Positions 59,561 through 64,000 of a stretch of 64,000 nucleotides of DNA are shown here, piece by piece. Source of the DNA: Desulfovibrio sp. JC022. GTDB taxonomy: Bacteria; Desulfobacterota; Desulfovibrionia; Desulfovibrionales; Desulfovibrionaceae. The stretch is from the NCBI RefSeq assembly GCF_010470665.1, contig NZ_VOPZ01000002.1, positions 366,553-430,552 of the forward strand, read 5' to 3'. The notes below the pieces were generated by a model. It saw only the letters and a program-made list of their open reading frames with translations, was not told the DNA's origin and made no database searches. The translations under genes and the position numbers were made by a program. Numbering within the stretch: the stretch's first letter is position 1; every line of letters begins with the position of its first letter.

Positions 59561-61873
59561 ATGATTGCAAAAGCATTAACGGCAGAATTAAACGGTCAAT
59601 ACGGTAAAATTGATGATTCAGGCCTTAAAGGAGGCTGCGCACGAATATATATCGCAAAACCTGTTCGAAAAGGACTGGATGATTTGCCTGAAAAAGTTGC
59701 AATCAAAGTCTTGCGTATCAGCAACGCAGATAAAGAGGACATGAGACAAGACTTATTAAAGGAAGGAGAAATTCTTAAACAGCTTGATCACCCCTCATTC
59801 CCGAAAGTGCATGCAAGAGGTGAAATCACTGTGGATGACAAAATTCTTCCTTATTATGTTACTGATTATTTTGACCCAAGCAAGGGCAGCAAAAAGACCC
59901 TTGATTACATTAAGGCAATTTCAACTACCAGTGAAAAACACACGTTAATCTTCGAAATAATGAAGCAATTCTTGAGTGCCTTAAAACACTTACACAATAA
60001 AAAAACATACCATCTTGACATAAAACTTCCAAACACAATGCTTTCTGTAGGACAAGAAAATACTCCACGCCTGATTTTGCTAGATTTTGGGACTGCTATC
60101 CAAGTCGATAAAACAGCTTTTCCTGTCACCATACGATCTACAAAAAGCAATTGGCCAACGGGATTCTCATTTAGATTAGACTCAAGTATAACCGATGCAG
60201 CTGAAACCACCCTAACCCGTGAGAAGCTCACTCCACAAATTGATTTGCACATGATGAGCAAAGCTATTACGGAATTATTGTCAGAATTCTCTGGAACACT
60301 AAATGAGGAAGTTTCCCGTAAGGCTAGCTACCTAAAAGGCCTACTGAAACGCTTATCTCAAAATTCTTCGACTTCGGGTGTATCGATTGATGCTGCGACT
60401 GCCCTAGAAATGTACGAGAGGTGGGACAACAAACGGGAACTCACATCCTCTCTGGCTGGCGGCTACGTCAGAATTCCTGGGGACAGCATCAGACATTTTT
60501 CCGGAAAGGTAAAAACACTCGTAAACACCCGTGCTATACAACGTCTTCGCAGAATTAAGCAGTTAGCGATGGTTAGCCGCATCTTTCCAGGTGCTGAACA
60601 TAGTAGATTTGAACATGCTCTAGGCACTTTTGAAAACGTTGTAGCCTATGTTGAAGCATTATGTGAAAATGGAAATTCTTCTATTTTTTTACAAGATGTA
60701 TCTGTAGAACTCCTCAATTACACATTGCTCTATGCTCTTTTGCATGATGTTCACCACTATCCTTTTTACCATGCTTTCGAGGAAATACTTCCGGCAACCT
60801 GCTCTGATGAGTTTTTGCCTAACTTCATTAAAGGCGACAAACCTCTCACAAAGCTCATTCCATCCACACAGGTAGAACGCGAAGAACTACTGACTATTCT
60901 TAAAAAGGATTGGGGAGTTGACGATGCTTCCCGCTTGGCAGCCGTCTTTACTTTTTTGTCTGATAGAGACGCCACGGTGCGAGACTGCTTGCCTGAAAGC
61001 ACGGGGACTCATGGCATGATTCATGTTTTAAGAGACATAGTAAATGGACCAATTGATGCAGACAAACTGGACTACCTACAAAGAGATGGACATCATTGTG
61101 GAGTTCCCTATGCAAATTGTTTTGATAGGCATCGATTCTTATCAAGTCTTTCTGTTGATCTTTCAGCAGGCCAGACTCCTAAATTAAGCATGACAGCCAA
61201 AGGCAGTGCTTGCGCCGAAGCACTAGCTGCAGCCCGCTATTGGATGTTTAATCAAGTATATTGGAGCCATACAGTTCGAAGCTTAACGGCGATGCTACGT
61301 GCAAGCATTACACTACACGCTGAAACAACAGGTCGAAAAGCAGAAGAAATACTACTTAAAGATGTAAACGCTTACACAGGCACAGACGAAACTGTTTTTG
61401 AAGCAATAGGGAATCTTTTCACATCACCCTTAACCGACTGCCTGCAAAGACAAAAACCATATAAACGGCTTGTCGTTCTGACAAAACAATCTGAACAGGA
61501 TCTTCCTGCTTACGAAGCCATCATTAGAGCTCGCGGTAATGGCAGGGTCCCCAGAAAAGGATGGAAAAAGGCTCAACAAAGAGTCTTAGCTGGTCTTAGC
61601 ACATTGTTTGACGTTGATATTGAGCCAGGCCAGATACTCATTGATATTCCAGACTGTGGGAAATATGGAATCAAAAATTTGGACATTGAATGTGAGTCTT
61701 TCCCCCAAGAAACCATGTCAATCGGAGTCCTATGGAAGGCTGCCAGCGAGTCCTTTATGGATTCAGCACGGAAAATTCGAGTTTTTGTGCATCCCCAATT
61801 AATTGAGTCTATTAAGGACAAGGTCTCTGCCGCCAAGGAGGCACGAGCCATCATCGAAACAGAGTTGCAATAA
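59561..61873 (+). CDS. protein kinase fused to SAMHD1-type HD phosphohydrolase
   Basis: The 770-residue product joins two enzymes. Residues about 15-240 form a Hanks-type Ser/Thr kinase: VAIK with Lys49, HLDIKLPN with Asp153, Lys155 and Asn158, and DFG at 175-177, so all catalytic residues are kept. Residues about 300-760 form an HD domain of the dGTPase/SAMHD1 group: AEHSRFEHALG (His347, His352), LLHDVHHYPFYHAFE (His395, Asp396) and DADKLDYLQRD (Asp501). Known members hydrolyse dNTPs. The gene is AT-rich, starts an operon with a deaminase gene, and interrupts a conserved-looking metabolic region. I infer a phage-defence nucleotide-depletion role, with the kinase as switch. I know no described system with this exact fusion and order. 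Confidence 0.85.
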   Translation: MIAKALTAELNGQYGKIDDSGLKGGCARIYIAKPVRKGLDDLPEKVAIKVLRISNADKEDMRQDLLKEGEILKQLDHPSFPKVHARGEITVDDKILPYYVTDYFDPSKGSKKTLDYIKAISTTSEKHTLIFEIMKQFLSALKHLHNKKTYHLDIKLPNTMLSVGQENTPRLILLDFGTAIQVDKTAFPVTIRSTKSNWPTGFSFRLDSSITDAAETTLTREKLTPQIDLHMMSKAITELLSEFSGTLNEEVSRKASYLKGLLKRLSQNSSTSGVSIDAATALEMYERWDNKRELTSSLAGGYVRIPGDSIRHFSGKVKTLVNTRAIQRLRRIKQLAMVSRIFPGAEHSRFEHALGTFENVVAYVEALCENGNSSIFLQDVSVELLNYTLLYALLHDVHHYPFYHAFEEILPATCSDEFLPNFIKGDKPLTKLIPSTQVEREELLTILKKDWGVDDASRLAAVFTFLSDRDATVRDCLPESTGTHGMIHVLRDIVNGPIDADKLDYLQRDGHHCGVPYANCFDRHRFLSSLSVDLSAGQTPKLSMTAKGSACAEALAAARYWMFNQVYWSHTVRSLTAMLRASITLHAETTGRKAEEILLKDVNAYTGTDETVFEAIGNLFTSPLTDCLQRQKPYKRLVVLTKQSEQDLPAYEAIIRARGNGRVPRKGWKKAQQRVLAGLSTLFDVDIEPGQILIDIPDCGKYGIKNLDIECESFPQETMSIGVLWKAASESFMDSARKIRVFVHPQLIESIKDKVSAAKEARAIIETELQ

Positions 61874-61898
61874 CAGTCAATTATAGGAGTATAAAATA

Positions 61899-62393
61899 GT
61901 GAGAAAAAGACCATCTAAAATTGACTATTATCTCGGCATTGCAAAGGAAGTAGCAAAGCGTGGCACATGCCTCAGACGCAATTTTGGAGCTGTGATAGTA
62001 AATAATGACCAGATTATTAGCACAGGTTACGTCGGTGCTCCACGAGGCACAAAAAATTGTATCGACATTGGAGTTTGTCTCAGAGAACAACAAAATGTTC
62101 CAAAAGGGCAAAGATATGAATTATGTCGATCCGTACATGCTGAGATGAACGCAATTATCCATGCGGCACGCAGGGAAATGGCTGGGGGGAATCTTTACCT
62201 TGTAGGGTTAGATTCCAGCACAGGTGAATACGTTGAACAAGCTGAACCATGCAAGTTATGCAAACGTGCTATTATCAACGCAGGTCTATGCTATGTTTAC
62301 GCTAAAATCCCTGATGGATACCACACTATGATCGTTGAGAATTGGATTCTGAACGAAGGTGACGTTTTTGAGGACCTGAATAAAGAATATTAG
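61899..62393 (+). CDS. dCMP/cytidine deaminase-family protein
   Basis: The 164-residue product has the zinc deaminase signature: SVHAEMNAI (His80, Glu82) and PCKLCKRAI (Cys118, Cys121). N-terminal FGAVIVNNDQIISTGYVGAPRG is typical of dCMP deaminase (ComEB type). Extra cysteines at 54 and 60 lie where dCMP deaminases often bind a second zinc. The start is GTG nine bases after AGGAG and 25 bases after the kinase-HD gene. Together with the HD domain it would lower dCTP/dCMP pools; this is inference. Confidence 0.88.
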   Translation: MRKRPSKIDYYLGIAKEVAKRGTCLRRNFGAVIVNNDQIISTGYVGAPRGTKNCIDIGVCLREQQNVPKGQRYELCRSVHAEMNAIIHAARREMAGGNLYLVGLDSSTGEYVEQAEPCKLCKRAIINAGLCYVYAKIPDGYHTMIVENWILNEGDVFEDLNKEY

Positions 62394-62408
62394 CAAGAAG
62401 GGTGTGCC

Positions 62409-62624
62409 ATGCTTCGACAACTCGAATTGACTGTAGACGAACAAGAATATATTTTGGGACTACTACAGTACAAATTAAAAATCCTGCGCCGCGAATACGG
62501 CCAAATGAAAAAAACAGCTGAACGAGATCTCCTGAAAAAACAAAAAGGAGACTATCCTTCCAGCTTAATATCTCAAGAAGAAGTCATAAAAACAGTGGAA
62601 ACAATAGTCACAAAACTCTCTTAA
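62409..62624 (+). CDS. 71-residue helical protein of the kinase-HD island
   Basis: The product is short, highly charged and predicted to be two long helices (residues about 8-45 and 55-71). It starts 15 bases after the deaminase gene with AAGAAGGGTGTGCC upstream of the ATG, and shares its AT-rich composition. No family is recognised. Its size and position fit a regulatory or inhibitor subunit, which is speculative. Confidence 0.6.
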   Translation: MLRQLELTVDEQEYILGLLQYKLKILRREYGQMKKTAERDLLKKQKGDYPSSLISQEEVIKTVETIVTKLS

Positions 62625-62980
62625 ATGACTTCAGCCATATTGAGTCCTTCTAATCACCTTCAGAAAATGACTGAACATCCATATGGTGGAAATACAGCAT
62701 TCAACAACCTATCTTATCGGTCTCATGTAGCATATTTGTAGTCTATAGCAGCAGGAAGGAACTTCGAATACTGAGTTTTCGCTTGGTACTAATAGAAAAC
62801 CGAAGGAATGAAATGCTATACAAAAAATATAAAGGGTTAACTCCCCCGAGTTAACCCTTTAATCTTCCCACCATACATTCCCCCAACACTCCCCCCCCAT
62901 AGACACAATCCCCCCACAAGAGCAGACGAGCAACCAAAATCATGCTACCCTGCTTACCATAAATAATAGGGGGATTATCC
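62625..62980. other. intergenic region after the kinase-HD island
   Basis: The gap of 356 bases contains AT-rich sequence up to about 62830, one strong hairpin (62831-62860), and then a C-rich leader of the decarboxylase gene. A 38-codon frame starting directly after the previous stop has no ribosome site and is not accepted as a gene. No tRNA, integrase or repeat boundary was seen. Confidence 0.45.
62831..62860. terminator. hairpin terminator at the end of the island
   Basis: A perfect 13-pair stem with loop CCCC. The plus side is followed by AATCTT, a poor T tract; on the minus side a U-rich stretch follows. It probably ends the kinase-HD operon. Confidence 0.65.
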
Positions 62981-64000
62981 ATGAACCAGACAGTTATCCA
63001 GCACTTGCTTGAACGATTAAAAGAAATCGGAATCACAGATATCTTCGGGGTTCCGGGCGATTATTCCTTCCCGGTTAATGATGCCTTCTGCACTGATTCA
63101 GACTTCAACTGGATCGGCTGCTGCAACGAACTCAACGCCGCCTATGCCGCAGACGGCTACGCCCGTATCAAAGGCAAATCCGCTGTCTGCACTACTTACG
63201 GCGTGGGCGAACTTAGCGCCATTAACGGTATTGCCGGATGCTATGCGGAGAACCTGCCTGTCTTCCATATCGTTGGCATTCCTAAATGCTCGGTGCAGCG
63301 CAACGGCAACCTCATTCACCATTCACTTGGTAACGGCGAATTCGACCTTTTTTATAAAATGACCCAACCAGTGGTCTGCGCCAGTACTATCCTTACAGCC
63401 GAAAATACCGTGGCAGAAGTGGAACGCTGCATCAATGCCGCGCTGACTAAAAAACAGCCCGTATACATTGCTGTGCCTGCGGATGAAGCACTAAAAGAAC
63501 TGGGCTGCACCAAACCGCATCCCCTGCCCAAGCCTGTCAGCGATCAGGATACCCTTAATACAGTCATTCCGCTCATCATCGAAAGGCTGGAAAATTCAAA
63601 GAACGCCATCGCCATGGTCGGCGCACTGATTGGACGCTATGAACTGCATGAACCGATGCTGGAATTCATCGATAAATCCGGCATGCCGTTTACTTCAATG
63701 TTCATGGCCAAGGGGACGCTTTCCGAAACACATCCTAATTTTATCGGGGTCTACAACGGACGCATTCTCGATGAAAAAGTGCAGCAGACCGTTGAATCAG
63801 CAGATCTGGTGGTCAGCTTCGGCACTATCCGCTCCGACATCAACACCGGGGCTTTTACCGTAAATCTTGATCCCGCACACGAAATCAAAATTCATCCTGA
63901 CCGCGTCTGCATCGGGCATGCGGTCTATCATAATGTGCTTATTGAAGACGTCCTGCGCGAACTTTGCGGGCGCATCGGAAATCTTTCCCTGCCTATCCCC
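62981..64000 (+). CDS. TPP-dependent 2-oxoacid (pyruvate/indolepyruvate-type) decarboxylase, partial
   Basis: The first 340 codons are present and the gene continues beyond the window. The N-terminal domain has the TPP-activating Glu in CNELNAAYAADGYAR near residue 50 and the double-His motif HHSLGNGEF near residue 113. Together these mark the pyruvate/indolepyruvate/phenylpyruvate decarboxylase group rather than acetolactate synthases. It converts a 2-oxoacid to an aldehyde and CO2. Substrate choice cannot be decided from this part. An AGGGGGA site precedes the ATG. Its cofactor is made by the thi operon in this window. Confidence 0.9.
   Translation, partial: MNQTVIQHLLERLKEIGITDIFGVPGDYSFPVNDAFCTDSDFNWIGCCNELNAAYAADGYARIKGKSAVCTTYGVGELSAINGIAGCYAENLPVFHIVGIPKCSVQRNGNLIHHSLGNGEFDLFYKMTQPVVCASTILTAENTVAEVERCINAALTKKQPVYIAVPADEALKELGCTKPHPLPKPVSDQDTLNTVIPLIIERLENSKNAIAMVGALIGRYELHEPMLEFIDKSGMPFTSMFMAKGTLSETHPNFIGVYNGRILDEKVQQTVESADLVVSFGTIRSDINTGAFTVNLDPAHEIKIHPDRVCIGHAVYHNVLIEDVLRELCGRIGNLSLPIP

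Noticed and set aside
62625-62741. 38-codon frame directly after the last gene of the kinase-HD operon
   Set aside because: It has no ribosome binding site, starts on the base after the previous stop, and the product has no recognisable feature.
59217-62980. Integrated prophage or integrative element carrying the kinase-HD genes
   Set aside because: No integrase, tRNA target, direct repeat or phage gene is visible at either edge; only the AT-rich composition hints at transfer.

Overview
The window looks like chromosomal DNA of a marine sulfate-reducing Desulfovibrionaceae bacterium of moderate G+C (Maridesulfovibrio/Desulfovibrio-like). The evidence is dsrC (the sulfur carrier of dissimilatory sulfite reduction), a selenocysteine-containing periplasmic formate dehydrogenase with its FdhE maturation factor, two YcaO proteins, and many PAS/HD-GYP/receiver signalling proteins. 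The genus is inferred; no 16S or other marker is present.

Layout. 1-3550: rpmE, dsrC, a YcaO-TPR protein and a methyltransferase, all on the minus strand. 3690-4460: a seven-gene tRNA operon (five Gly-GCC, two Cys-GCA) with promoter and terminator. 4780-10840: dksA, an NFACT protein, a VgrG3-type cell-wall hydrolase, a large TPR membrane protein with a CCHC zinc knuckle, and moaE. 10890-13390: two glycosyltransferases and a composite palindromic repeat. 13398-19430: a MltB-like transglycosylase with a 74-residue dual-CxxC selenoprotein (in-frame UGA), a TolC-family protein, a MogA-like protein, a DUF1614 membrane protein, rfbA, and two small exported or membrane proteins. 19655-27024: PilZ, D-2-hydroxyacid dehydrogenase, a single-domain receiver, an rdgC-like pair, an SGNH esterase, a patatin and a periplasmic binding protein. 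27076-36573: a sensor kinase, a TVP38 protein, a second YcaO, tRNA-Leu, and a binding protein/hybrid kinase/HD-GYP operon. 36665-42710: a decayed gene, then an eight-gene operon rsbR-rsbS-rsbT-rsbX-(SiaA-like)-siaB-siaC-nucleotidyl cyclase. 42996-49069: yhdT-panF, phoU, two lipoproteins and a papain-like protein. 49250-52812: a TPP riboswitch followed by thiSGHFE. 52889-59216: a small GIY-YIG-like protein, an AT-rich methyltransferase between duplicated terminators, fdhE, and fdhB/fdhA (Sec). 59561-62624: an AT-rich three-gene island encoding a protein kinase-HD fusion, a dCMP-deaminase-like enzyme and a small helical protein. 62981-end: a TPP-dependent 2-oxoacid decarboxylase that runs off the window.

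The genes interlock in several places. The molybdenum/tungsten-cofactor genes (moaE, mogA-like), fdhE and selenocysteine decoding all serve FdhAB. Thiamine made by the riboswitch-controlled thi operon is the cofactor of the decarboxylase at the right end. The stressosome genes appear wired through a SiaABC partner switch to a class III cyclase rather than to a sigma factor or diguanylate cyclase.

The best candidates for undescribed biology are the kinase-HD/deaminase island (a possible nucleotide-depletion defence module), the stressosome-Sia-cyclase operon, and the small selenoprotein. All calls come from reading the sequence; no database search was run.
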